From a bacterium (GTDB lineage: Bacteria; Armatimonadota; JACIXR01): DNA of 64,000 nucleotides. The notes beneath the pieces are model-generated. The model searched no databases and was not told the DNA's origin. It saw only the letters and a program-made list of their open reading frames with translations. This document shows positions 36,985 through 46,800 of the stretch, one piece after another. The translations under genes were made by a program, and so were the position numbers. Location of the stretch: NCBI GenBank assembly GCA_014360495.1, contig JACIXR010000006.1:124001-188000 (forward strand). The letters are read 5' to 3'. Positions within the stretch are counted from its first letter, which is position 1, and each line of letters begins with the position of its first letter.

Positions 36985-38028
36985 CTATTTTAAGTTTAAT
37001 TTCACTGGTTTATTTAAATTGGCGCTTTCCCAAACCGCCTCGGAAATTTTCAGGTCCTTTGCACCATCCCAAAGGGTGCTTTTAGGCTTTCCCTCTCCCA
37101 AACATGCAAGGGCGAACGCCTCTATCTCACCCCTATAACCAAAGGCTCCCTCAGCTTTCGTAGCCAACAATTCCGTCCACTCGGGATTCCATTCAATAGT
37201 TTGGGTTCTTCCGCCGACGGTAAATTCTTTAAAGGGGAGATTTTTCGGACGGTAGCGAAGATGGAGCATATCCGTTACCTCAAGCAAGCAGCCGTTTCCC
37301 GAGAGAGCGAGCCTCTCGCTTATCTTCCAATCGCTCGCCTCAAGGGCGTTTAAATTCATAACGAAGGGGACCCCGCTCTCAAATTCACCGGATATAGCAT
37401 AAGCGAACATATTCGGCGTCAGGAGATAAAGCTTAGCATACAGCTCTCGCATCTCGCCACAGAAGAAGCGGGCGAGGTTGAAGATGTGAACCACTTGCCC
37501 TATTAGGAAGGCTTTAGCGGGGTCCTCTATTCCCCAAATAGCGGGATAGGGACCATTTGAGAATCTTGCCTCAAGGAAATGGATACCTCCGAATTCCTCG
37601 CTCTCCGCTATAGCCTTCGCCATCTGATAGCAGACCGCATAGCGTTTCATATAAGCGACCGCACCCCATAATCCCTTCTCATCTGCATACTTGGCTAAGT
37701 CAACGGCGTCCTCATAGGAGACGGCTGAGGGTTTCTCAACGAAGATTGGTATTCCTGCATCAAGGCACTTCTTACCGATTTCGCAATGCATTTGAGGTGT
37801 TCCGACAATAATCGCGCCATCAAGTTCCTCTTTAGAGAGCATCTCGTCAACATCCGTATACCAGCGAAGGGCACCGAAATAGCGAGCATTTCGCCTCGCC
37901 AGTTCTTCCTTCAAATCGCAGACCGCTACAAGGTCTATAATCGGGATAGTATGGATTGTGGGGTAGAGGGAGGATGTCGCGTGTCCTCCGCAGCCGATGA
38001 AAGCTATCTTCGCTTTCCTCTCCGACAT
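36985..38028 (-). CDS. Gfo/Idh/MocA family oxidoreductase
   Basis: A 347-residue dehydrogenase with KIAFIGCGGHATSSLYPTI at the N-terminus and GIPIFVEKPSAVSYEDAVDL carrying the EKP motif. The C-terminal alpha/beta domain is complete. AAGGAGG precedes the ATG. It is only distantly similar to its neighbour at 36088-36972, so the pair is not a recent duplication. Together with the upstream hydrolase-like gene at 38059-40479 it suggests a small carbohydrate-processing operon. Confidence 0.87.
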   Translation of the reverse strand: MSERKAKIAFIGCGGHATSSLYPTIHTIPIIDLVAVCDLKEELARRNARYFGALRWYTDVDEMLSKEELDGAIIVGTPQMHCEIGKKCLDAGIPIFVEKPSAVSYEDAVDLAKYADEKGLWGAVAYMKRYAVCYQMAKAIAESEEFGGIHFLEARFSNGPYPAIWGIEDPAKAFLIGQVVHIFNLARFFCGEMRELYAKLYLLTPNMFAYAISGEFESGVPFVMNLNALEASDWKISERLALSGNGCLLEVTDMLHLRYRPKNLPFKEFTVGGRTQTIEWNPEWTELLATKAEGAFGYRGEIEAFALACLGEGKPKSTLWDGAKDLKISEAVWESANLNKPVKLNLK

Positions 38029-38058
38029 AAGCTTGTCCTCCTTTCAAATTGTTGGAAT

Positions 38059-40479
38059 TTAAGGAGTTTCCGTTGCTCCCTTGCTTAAGAACGGGAGATA
38101 TTCAACCAATCTTGCATCGTAATTGAATATAATGAATCCGTCGGCGCCCAAATTCCTCGCGATTTCAATCTGCTGCAAGACCTGCTCAACCGGGATGATG
38201 AAGGCACCTATCCCGGGGTAGAGGGGAATCTTGCCTTTAATTATCTCCTTTTGATTTTTTACCAGGGTTTCAAATTTAGCATTGGAATCCGTATAATCCA
38301 TTGGACAGACGAAATCAAGATAACCAGATTCAACCCACAGCTTCCAATCCTGCCCTACATATTCCCTGCAGTTGGGATAATCCTGAAAGACAGCAGCCGA
38401 TATCTTAATTGAGGGCTTGATTTTCCTTGCTTCCTCGCTAACCGCCTTAACAAGCTTTGTTATTTGCTCCCTCCTCCAATCAGCAAAAAGCTCCTTCAGG
38501 GGACCAGTTATCACATCCTGAGGCCAATTCTCAACTTTTACACCTTTTTCCTCCTCAAATCTCATTCTACATCCCTCGCAGTAGCAGGAGTTCGCGTTTG
38601 GATATCGGATGTAATCAAAGTGAATTCCATCAACATCGTATTTTCTAACTACTTCAAGCATAGACTCCAGCTCCAATTTGAAGTTCTCGGGGTGTGAGGG
38701 GCAGAGCCACAAAACCTCCTTTCCTTCCTTATCCACTTGTAGCCTTCCTTCTTGTCTCAGCTTCTCAACGAATTCCTTGGGGGCATTTGCCAGATTGAAG
38801 TTCACCTTCCAGATGTGGCATTCAATTCCGTATTTCCTGCAGGCGGAGAGGCATTCGGCGATTTGGTCTCCTCTTTCCTTAATTGCATCCGCTACTGGGA
38901 GAACCTCGCTGGGATAATAGGCGAGACCGCCCCAAAGCATATTTGGGAAAATCGCCTTGATATTGTTCTCCTTGAGAAACCTAATCGCTTCATCCCAGCT
39001 CCAGCCCTCCACCCCGAAAGCGGAGTGGCACCAAACCGCCCTGAATTCTCCTTTTCTGCTCTCAAAACAACGAGAGTATGCTTCCTTCATATTACTCGTC
39101 ACCGCCTTCCACAGTTTGAAAATCTCGCTTAAATTAGAAGCTTTTTGAAGCCTACCGAAATCTTCCTCCGCTCTGCGGAGGAAGTTCAAGACATCGTTCG
39201 CCTTCACTTCGGGCAATGCCTCAGCTTTCTTCTCAATAAATTCCTTAGCCTCCGCAAAGTTCCCAAAGCCATAAATTTTTCCAGCATTTGCGATTACCGT
39301 CTTTCTTATTAGAGGGGAGAGGTCAGGCGATAAGTTCGCCAAAATAGCTAAAATCATTTGCTTTCCCTCTTCTTTATTCAGAAGTATATGCCCGAGATAA
39401 AATCCCCTTGGCGAGAGTATTGCTGCGGGAAGCCCTGTAGGATAGCCTTTAGCATCAATCCATTCGCCGATTATTTTCGCATCCTCGCTTAGCTTTGTGG
39501 GAATATTTGCGTTCCAGGAGCCCTGCCTCATCTCCTCTGGCAGACCATCAACCTCTTCTGTTGAGAACCTCACGCGAGAGAACTCGCCAGCAAAGCTTGC
39601 GGGACGATAAACATATTCTTCTATCCCTATTGTCTTTGCTATATTGGAGGGAAGACTGTAAAATATGATGACTTTCCCACCTTCATTAATGAATTTTACT
39701 ATCTCCTCCGCTTCATTATCCGTTATGTCGGGATTATAGGGGAAGATAAGGATTTTGAATTTGTTTAAATCTATCCCCTTTTCAACTTCGCTATCGCTTG
39801 TGGTGGAATAATCCAAGTCGAGACCCTCAAAAATAGAGACCATTCTCTCAAAACATTCCCTAACACTTCCCCCTTCCCGGCTTCCGCTTTTCATCGTTGC
39901 GTCACCGTAAACTATTGCTACTTTAGAGGTGGAAGGGAGGGCTTTTATGCTTGCGAGGTAGACATTTGTTGTTTTGGGTTCCAGCTTCGCGGGTTTCCAG
40001 AAGGAGATTCTAATTCCCGTGATATTATTCCATCCCTTGGGACTTTCCTCTTGGGAAAATTGAGATTTGCGAAGGACGATTTCTTGCCATCCTTTCCTTT
40101 CTATCCTAAATCCGCAGGCATACCAACCTCCTTCGCTTTGAAGGTAAAGTGTGCATCCGCCGAGCTCTGAAGGGTCATCCGCCTTTATCTCCAATATTAT
40201 CTTTTCGCAATCGCTCAAATCGAGATTGAGGTTTCTATCCCAGTAGCACCTATCCCTAACTTCCGGGAAATTCAGCTCAAATTTGATAACTTTTCTTTCG
40301 TTTTCAACGGCTAATGAAACTTGCGGACTATTTTCTTGGGGAATCCATACTGAATTAATCTCCTCATCGCTCGCGTAGCGGACGCTTTCAATGAAGATTT
40401 CTTCCCCTGCTGAGGAGTGGATAAGGGAGGAAAGACAGAGAAAAAAGGAAAGCATTAAAAGATGTTTGACGCTCTTCAT
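38059..40479 (-). CDS. Secreted GHL10/DUF187-type glycosyl hydrolase-like protein
   Basis: About 806 residues from the ATG preceded by GGGAGAG; a GTG three codons upstream is also possible. A signal peptide (HLLMLSFFLCLSSLIHSSAG) leads into a carbohydrate-binding-like beta-sandwich (residues about 30-190), a Rossmann-like ThuA/trimerisation-type domain (about 195-390), a helical linker, and a C-terminal barrel. The barrel begins GEFRAVWCHSAFGVEGWSWD and includes YDVDGIHFDYIRYPN, diagnostic of GHL10 (PF02638). It probably attacks an extracellular polysaccharide. Confidence 0.8.
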   Translation of the reverse strand: MKSVKHLLMLSFFLCLSSLIHSSAGEEIFIESVRYASDEEINSVWIPQENSPQVSLAVENERKVIKFELNFPEVRDRCYWDRNLNLDLSDCEKIILEIKADDPSELGGCTLYLQSEGGWYACGFRIERKGWQEIVLRKSQFSQEESPKGWNNITGIRISFWKPAKLEPKTTNVYLASIKALPSTSKVAIVYGDATMKSGSREGGSVRECFERMVSIFEGLDLDYSTTSDSEVEKGIDLNKFKILIFPYNPDITDNEAEEIVKFINEGGKVIIFYSLPSNIAKTIGIEEYVYRPASFAGEFSRVRFSTEEVDGLPEEMRQGSWNANIPTKLSEDAKIIGEWIDAKGYPTGLPAAILSPRGFYLGHILLNKEEGKQMILAILANLSPDLSPLIRKTVIANAGKIYGFGNFAEAKEFIEKKAEALPEVKANDVLNFLRRAEEDFGRLQKASNLSEIFKLWKAVTSNMKEAYSRCFESRKGEFRAVWCHSAFGVEGWSWDEAIRFLKENNIKAIFPNMLWGGLAYYPSEVLPVADAIKERGDQIAECLSACRKYGIECHIWKVNFNLANAPKEFVEKLRQEGRLQVDKEGKEVLWLCPSHPENFKLELESMLEVVRKYDVDGIHFDYIRYPNANSCYCEGCRMRFEEEKGVKVENWPQDVITGPLKELFADWRREQITKLVKAVSEEARKIKPSIKISAAVFQDYPNCREYVGQDWKLWVESGYLDFVCPMDYTDSNAKFETLVKNQKEIIKGKIPLYPGIGAFIIPVEQVLQQIEIARNLGADGFIIFNYDARLVEYLPFLSKGATETP

Positions 40480-40494
40480 AATAACCACTCTCCC

Positions 40495-41133
40495 TTACGA
40501 GTTTTTGAGGATGCGAACTCTTCGTCCCTCAATTTTTAGACGTCCTTCTGCGAAAAGCTTTATCGCCAAGGGATAAGCTCTATGTTCTCTTTTCAAGACC
40601 CTTTCGGAGAGGGTTTCCGGCGTATCATCTTCCCGAACCATAACCGGTATCTGGACTATTATTGGTCCCAAATCCACCTCTTCAGTGACGAAATGCACAG
40701 TGCATCCTGTGACCTTCACTCCGAAATCCAAAACAGCTTGATGAACCTTCAGTCCATACATTCCCTTTCCGCAGAAAGAGGGAATCAAGGCGGGATGGAT
40801 GTTCATTATCCTATTGCGGAATTCCTCTATGAAGGGAGGGGTAAGAATTCTCATAAAACCCGCGAGGCAGACAAGGTCTACATTATGCTCTTTAAGGGTT
40901 TGGGCAAGCGCCTTATCGTAATCTTCTCTGGTGGGATAATTGGATGGGTCAAGGAAGATGGCGGGGATGCCTTCCCTTCTCGCTCTTTCCAGAGCGAATG
41001 CATCCTTTTTATCGGAGATGACGCAGACCACATCTCCGGGGATGTAGCCGCTTTTGCAGGCATCTATTATCGCTTGCAAGTTGGAGCCTCTTCCCGAGGC
41101 GAGAACACCTATTCTTATTTTAGTTCTTTCCAT
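40495..41133 (-). CDS. purN: Phosphoribosylglycinamide formyltransferase
   Basis: About 212 residues from the ATG giving MERTKIRIGV. PurN transfers the formyl group of 10-formyl-THF to GAR in step three of purine synthesis. It shows IGVLASGRGSNLQAIIDACK (phosphate-binding loop), LAGFMRILTPPFIEEFRNRI, the catalytic NIHPALIPSF with Asn and His, and TGCTVHFVTEEVDLGPII with the catalytic Asp. It follows the propeller gene and purF on the same strand. The purH gene is not in the window. Confidence 0.95.
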   Translation of the reverse strand: MERTKIRIGVLASGRGSNLQAIIDACKSGYIPGDVVCVISDKKDAFALERARREGIPAIFLDPSNYPTREDYDKALAQTLKEHNVDLVCLAGFMRILTPPFIEEFRNRIMNIHPALIPSFCGKGMYGLKVHQAVLDFGVKVTGCTVHFVTEEVDLGPIIVQIPVMVREDDTPETLSERVLKREHRAYPLAIKLFAEGRLKIEGRRVRILKNS

Positions 41134-41166
41134 ATAGGGCACATCCCCTTTCTTCGTGATTTTCAA

Positions 41167-42201
41167 TCAGGAATGGCTAAATGCATAGAGGATGCCATTG
41201 TCCGAGCCAATGAAGACGCCTTCTTGAGAAGCGGCGAAGGAAGAATGAACTTCGCTTCCCGTTTTCATTTCCCATTTTATCTCGCCCGTTTGCGTATCTA
41301 TACCATAAAAGATGCCGTTGAGGGTGGCGAAAAGGACGGCATTATTAAAGCAGAGCGGACTAGACCTTATCGGACTGCCAAGCTTTAATCGGAAGAGGGT
41401 GCGTCCTGATTGGGCATCAAAGGAGTAGAAGTAGCCGTCATCCGAGCCAACATATACTCTATCGTTTAATACTGCGGGGGAACTCTCTATGGCGTCATAT
41501 GCGCGAGCTGACCAAATAATCTCCCCGGTCTCCGCATCAAGGCAGAAGAGACGCCCATTTCCAGAGCCGACGAATACCCTTCCCTTATCTATTGCGGGAG
41601 TGGACCTTATCAATCCACCAATTCTCGTCTGCCAGGCAAGCTTTCCATCCTCAGTTATCGCGTAAAAGATGCCGTTTTGTGCCCCGAAAAAGATTTTCCC
41701 CTCTGCTGCCGCTGGGGACGAGAATATCCACATACCGGCGGAAAAGCGCCAAAGGACCTCTCCCTTTTGCGCGGAGACGCAGTATAGATACTTGTCATCG
41801 CTACCGAAATAGACTCTTCCCCTAAGATATAAGGGGGAAGAATCAACCGCACCACCCACGCTTAGGCTCCAAAGGACCTTTCCACTTAGCTCATCAATGG
41901 CGTGAAAAGAGCGCAAGGAGGTGCCGACGAAAACCTTTCCACCACCCACACAGGGAGTGGAGAAGATGGGACCATGAAAATCAACACGCCATAGAGGTGT
42001 GCCTTTCTTGATATCCAAAGCGATTACCTCCCCATTCCACAAAGCTATGAAGACCTTATCTCCCGAAACAACAGGAGAGGAGCGAATGCGATAACCACCA
42101 TTGAAACGCCAGAGCGGGGTGAGAGGGAGGAAACATTGCCCTTCATACCTGCCCTGCCTCAATAGGTTACCCTTGAAGAGAGGCCATTCTTGTTTAGTCA
42201 T
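41167..42201 (-). CDS. PQQ-like (BamB-type) beta-propeller protein
   Basis: A 344-residue protein made of about eight repeats of the type GKVFVGTSLRSFHAIDELSG, each with the outward motif FxGSxDGxLYALDAxTG. This is the PQQ/BamB propeller fold. No signal peptide is visible, so it may be cytoplasmic or secreted by another route. It is sandwiched between purF and purN, 14 bases from purF, probably co-transcribed, but a role in purine synthesis is not known. AAGGGGG precedes the ATG. Confidence 0.75.
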   Translation of the reverse strand: MTKQEWPLFKGNLLRQGRYEGQCFLPLTPLWRFNGGYRIRSSPVVSGDKVFIALWNGEVIALDIKKGTPLWRVDFHGPIFSTPCVGGGKVFVGTSLRSFHAIDELSGKVLWSLSVGGAVDSSPLYLRGRVYFGSDDKYLYCVSAQKGEVLWRFSAGMWIFSSPAAAEGKIFFGAQNGIFYAITEDGKLAWQTRIGGLIRSTPAIDKGRVFVGSGNGRLFCLDAETGEIIWSARAYDAIESSPAVLNDRVYVGSDDGYFYSFDAQSGRTLFRLKLGSPIRSSPLCFNNAVLFATLNGIFYGIDTQTGEIKWEMKTGSEVHSSFAASQEGVFIGSDNGILYAFSHS

Positions 42202-42215
42202 AAAGATTCCCCCTT

Positions 42216-43604
42216 TTATCTTTGCTCCAAAAGTAGTTTATGGAAATGGGCGGGGATTTCCTCGGGATACTCTCCGGTTAAGCAGGCGGTGCAGAAATTT
42301 TCCTTGGGGAGTCCGATAGCGCGAATTAAGCCTTCAAGGGAGAGATATTTCAGGGAGGTAGCGCCTATGTAATCCCTTATTTCCTTAATTGATAGACGGG
42401 AAGCGATAAGCTCGGAGCGAACCGCTGTATCTATGCCGAAGAAACAGGGATAGGCAATGGGAGGAGAGGAGATGCGCACGTGGACCTCTTTAGCTCCCGC
42501 CTCAAAGAGCATTCTTATAATCTTTCCTGTTGTGGTACCTCTAACAATTGAATCATCAACGAGAACTACCCTTTTATTTTTTATCGTTTCAACGATAGGG
42601 GTAAGCTTCAACTTTATTCCCACATCCCTTATCCTCTGGTCGGGAAGGATGAATGTTCTTCCAATATATTTATTTTTCAAAAGCCCCTCGCCATAGGGGA
42701 TGCCCGATGCTTCACTGAAGCCTATCGCGGCAGCGGTCCCCGTATCAGGGACCCCGATAACCACATCAGCTTCAACAGCGCCTTCCTCAAAGAGAATCCT
42801 TCCCATTCTCCGTCGTGCCAAGTGAATATTAACTCCCTCTATATAAGAATCGGGACGAGCGAAGTAGATAAATTCAAAGATGCAGAAAGCCTTGCGAGTA
42901 GAGGGAATCGCCTTATAGCTCTTGAGTCCTTCCTCACTCGCAACGACTATCTCCCCGGGTTCCACTTCTCTAACGAAGCTCGCCTCAACCAAGGAAAGCG
43001 CACAGCTTTCCGAGGCGAAAACCCACTTCTCACCATTGAGTTTGCCGATACAAAGAGGTCTTATCCCATAGGGGTCGCGAATCGCTATCACTTTATTGGG
43101 GGTTAGTATCGTAAGGGAGTAGGCTCCCTTGATGGATTTCATCGCTTTGGATATCTTCTCAACGATATCGTCTCCATCTTGAATTGCGATGAGAAGACCG
43201 ATTAGCTCGCTATCGGAGGAGGAGTTGATGGTCAATCCGAGGTCGGTTAGTTGGGCGGAAAGGAGGAGGGAATTAGTGATGTTGCCGTTGTGGGCGAGGG
43301 CTAATTTGACTCCTTTATGAGAGATGAAGATTGGTTGGGCGTTTAGAATGATGTTGGAGCCGGTTGTGGAGTAGCGGGTATGACCGATGGCGCAGTGTCC
43401 CTCCAGGGCTTGGAGCATCTCCTCTGTGAAGATATTATTGAGGAGTCCCAAACCTTTATGGAGGAAGATTCTCTCGCCGTTTGCTACCGCTATTCCTCCT
43501 GCTTCCTGTCCTCTATGTTGGAGGGCGAAGAGACCGAAATAGGTGAGGCGTGCCACATCCTCACCGGGAGCATATATCCCGAAAATTCCGCAGCTTTCTT
43601 TCAT
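42216..43604 (-). CDS. purF: Amidophosphoribosyltransferase
   Basis: About 462 residues. PurF commits PRPP and glutamine to purine synthesis. MKESCGIFG implies a short propeptide removed to expose the catalytic N-terminal Cys, as in Bacillus. The four iron-sulphur Cys of the Bacillus type are visible in KAFCIFEF, AYPCFFGID and NFCTACLTGEYP. The PRPP loop is VVLVDDSIVRGTTTGKII. I prefer the ATG at 43604 over the TTG two codons upstream. No ribosome-binding site is present. Confidence 0.95.
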   Translation of the reverse strand: MKESCGIFGIYAPGEDVARLTYFGLFALQHRGQEAGGIAVANGERIFLHKGLGLLNNIFTEEMLQALEGHCAIGHTRYSTTGSNIILNAQPIFISHKGVKLALAHNGNITNSLLLSAQLTDLGLTINSSSDSELIGLLIAIQDGDDIVEKISKAMKSIKGAYSLTILTPNKVIAIRDPYGIRPLCIGKLNGEKWVFASESCALSLVEASFVREVEPGEIVVASEEGLKSYKAIPSTRKAFCIFEFIYFARPDSYIEGVNIHLARRRMGRILFEEGAVEADVVIGVPDTGTAAAIGFSEASGIPYGEGLLKNKYIGRTFILPDQRIRDVGIKLKLTPIVETIKNKRVVLVDDSIVRGTTTGKIIRMLFEAGAKEVHVRISSPPIAYPCFFGIDTAVRSELIASRLSIKEIRDYIGATSLKYLSLEGLIRAIGLPKENFCTACLTGEYPEEIPAHFHKLLLEQR

Positions 43605-43617
43605 CGCCAATTTAAAA

Positions 43618-43645
43618 ATTATAAGTCTTTTATAGGAAAAGTAAA
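43618..43645 (-). promoter_or_regulatory. purF promoter, near-leaderless
   Basis: On the - strand TTTACT (43645-43640) and TATAAT (43623-43618) are separated by 16 bases. The predicted start lies within a few bases of the purF start codon. Confidence 0.5.
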
Positions 43646-43739
43646 GATTTTTGAGTCCTTAGAAAGAAAAAATCTCGCTTGCATAATTTTTGATGTTGTC
43701 TTAACTTTAAGCAATAGCAACGGATAGGGTTAAAAGTTA

Positions 43740-43768
43740 TTGACAGGATGGGGGAATTAGATTAAAAT
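43740..43768 (+). promoter_or_regulatory. Promoter of the large surface protein gene
   Basis: A consensus TTGACA (43740-43745), 17-base spacer and TAAAAT (43763-43768). The ATG at 43807 is preceded by AGAAGGGGG. Confidence 0.75.
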
Positions 43769-43806
43769 TAAGCGATTAGCATTTTAAAGAAGGGGGTTTA
43801 GAGCAC

Positions 43807-46800
43807 ATGGTCCGGAGTGACAGGTTAGCAAGGCATTGGCGTTGGACATTGGAAAGAGCGACTGCTGTTTTCTTGCTCTTTCTATTGTCTAACACTTATG
43901 CATATTGTGCCTCTTCTCCTGCCAATTCCCGCCAAGTTCACTCTCTTAGAGCTTTAACAAGAGGGGAGGAGGTCCAGATAACAAATGACCTCCATGACCA
44001 GTGGAATCCAGCTATATATGGTGATAAGATTGTTTGGCAGGATTATAGGAACGGCAACTGGGATATCTATATGTATGACTTATCCACAAAGAAGGAGGTC
44101 CAGATAACAAATGACCCCCATGACCAGTGGTGGCCAGCTATATATGGTGATAAGATTGTTTGGCAGGATTGGAGGAACGGCAACTTAGACATCTATATGT
44201 ATGACTTAAGCATTGGGCAGGAGGTGCCAATATGCACGAATGGTGCTGGCCAGTATGCCCCAGCTATATATGGTGATAAGATTGTTTGGCAGGATTATAG
44301 GAACGGCAACTGGGATATCTATATGTATGACTTATCCACAAAGAAGGAGGTCCAGATAACAAATGACCCCCATGACCAGTGGAATCCAGCTATATATGGT
44401 GATAAGATTGTTTGGGAGGTTTGGAGGTATGGCAAGCCAGACATCTATATGTATGACTTAAGCACTGGACAGGAGGTACCCATATGCACTAATAACTCTG
44501 ACCAGTATGCCCCAGCTATATATGGTGATAAGATTGTTTGGGAGGATTGGAGGAACGGCGACTCAGACATCTATATGTATGACTTAAGCGCTGGACGGGA
44601 GATTCCAATCTGCACGAATAGTGCTCTCCAGTATGCCCCAGCTATATATGGTGATAAGATTGTTTGGGAGGATTGGAGGAACGGCAACTGCGACATCTAT
44701 ATGTATGACTTAAGCATTGGACAGGAGGTACCAATATGCACGAATGGTGCTGGCCAGGATGACCCAGCTATATATGGTGATAAGATTGTTTGGGAAGATG
44801 AGAGGAACGGCAACTGCGACATCTATATGTATGACTTATCTGTGGATACCACCCCACCAACTGCTCCAAAAAATCTCACAGCTACTGTGGTGGGCTTAGA
44901 GGAGATAGACCTCAGCTGGGAAGCCTCAACTGATAGTGGAGGTTCTGGATTGGATGGCTATGAAGTTATGAGACGAGAATCGGGCGGTACCTTTTCGCGC
45001 ATTGCAAGGGTTGATGCTAATACCCTAACCTACAAGGATAAAAATGTCTTTATTAACATAACTTATGAATATAGAGTGCGTGCGTATGATAAAGCGGGAA
45101 ATTATAGCGATTTCTCCAACATCGCTACAGCTACAATCACTCTCCCCTTCACATTTACTAAAACCGTTGATAAAACAACTGCAAATATTGGTGATACCCT
45201 GAAGTATACACTCACTTATAAAAACGATAGCTCATATACATTGAGTAACCTCAAGATAAAGGATTCCCTATCCTCAAACGTTGATTATGTTTCCGGAAGC
45301 GCAACTGGTGGGGGAAGTTACGATGCCAGCAATAGGACACTTGAGTGGCAAATAGGTAGCTTACAACCGGGAGGACAGGGGAGCGTTCAATTCCAGGTGC
45401 AGGTGCTTGGTGGAACAGAGATAGTCAATAAAGCGGAGATAAGTTTTGCGGGAGGGAAGATTGAGAGCAACACTGTTACAACGACTATATCCCTTCCTTC
45501 CCACAACATTACTGAGGATGTCAACTTCTCTTTTTCCGCTAGCTTATTTGCTGGTTTATACGGGGAGATAGGTGTTAGTTTAAGCTCACTTGGGTTAAAG
45601 GGAGCAGAGTTAGCTGGAGGTGCATTAAGAGGATTGGACATAGGATTTACGATTACACCTGTCAACAATGTTTATGCTCTCAAGATAGAGAACAATAGTT
45701 CAACTGGCGCGAAGATAGAGGGAAGTTTGGGCAAGGCTGAGGCGGGAATAGTCAGTGCGACAGCCGTAGAGGCGGGACTAACAGCCAACATACTCAATGG
45801 GATTGAAGATCTCATCCCTAACCCTCTTAATGATGCCCAGCAATCCGCGTACTCTCTTTCTATAATTTTCACTTCTGCCGCTTCCGTTGCTGCTAAGTCT
45901 TCCCAACTTGCGCTTTTACCAGGTGTAGGTAAGTTTGTTGAAGCCCTGGCTGATTATATTACCGAAGCCGACCCTTATAAGACGGAAAGTTCGGAGGCTA
46001 TAGAATTAGTTGGGGAGTCTGGTTTGCTTGATGTGAGCTTAGGTGCAGGGGCGGAGTCAAAAGGCAAAGCGGAGATAGGCAACGATGTTGTTGGTGGCTC
46101 TATCGCTGGGAAAATGGAAAAAGTCACTAATCTCAGGCAACAAGATGACTGGAAGCATCAGTATTCGTTCACAATAAGCTCGGGAGCGAGCCTTGCTTGC
46201 CCCTTCATAGCTGGAGTAACCGGTCAACAGGAGTTCACGGCGGGATTTAAGGAGAACGAAAGCAACGACATCACTTCCCTTTTCTACGGAGGTTCTGTAG
46301 ATCCGGGAGTGGGTGTGGCGTTTACTGAACTACACTATATAAAAACATATCGGGCGGAAATTTCTCCCTCCCTTTTCTCAAGAATTTATAACGAGTGCCA
46401 GAATAACCAGATAGCCTTATTTTTGAACGGAGTGAAGTGTGCCCTTATGCCCGGCTCGCTCATAGATTCCAGTTCGGAATTTGAAAGCATGATTTCCCAG
46501 TATGCCCAAAAGGGAGAGGCAACTTATGAGTTAGGTGAGGAGGAGAAGAAGCAAGTTGGGTTGGAACTATCGGTGGATATCGGAGCCGCTTTGGGAGTTG
46601 GAGGAGGGATACAGATAGGTTTTGCTGGGGAAATCGTTTATTCAAATTCCTTCCCAACCGAAAAAGGCTATCTAATGAATGGTGGCAGAGTAGCGATAGA
46701 AAAATATAACCGTGTACCATCACAGTATAGAGAAGTTCAAGGCATTGCTTCCTTCATCCAAAAAATGGTGCAAAATGTGCTGAATGTAAGTGCGTTTATA

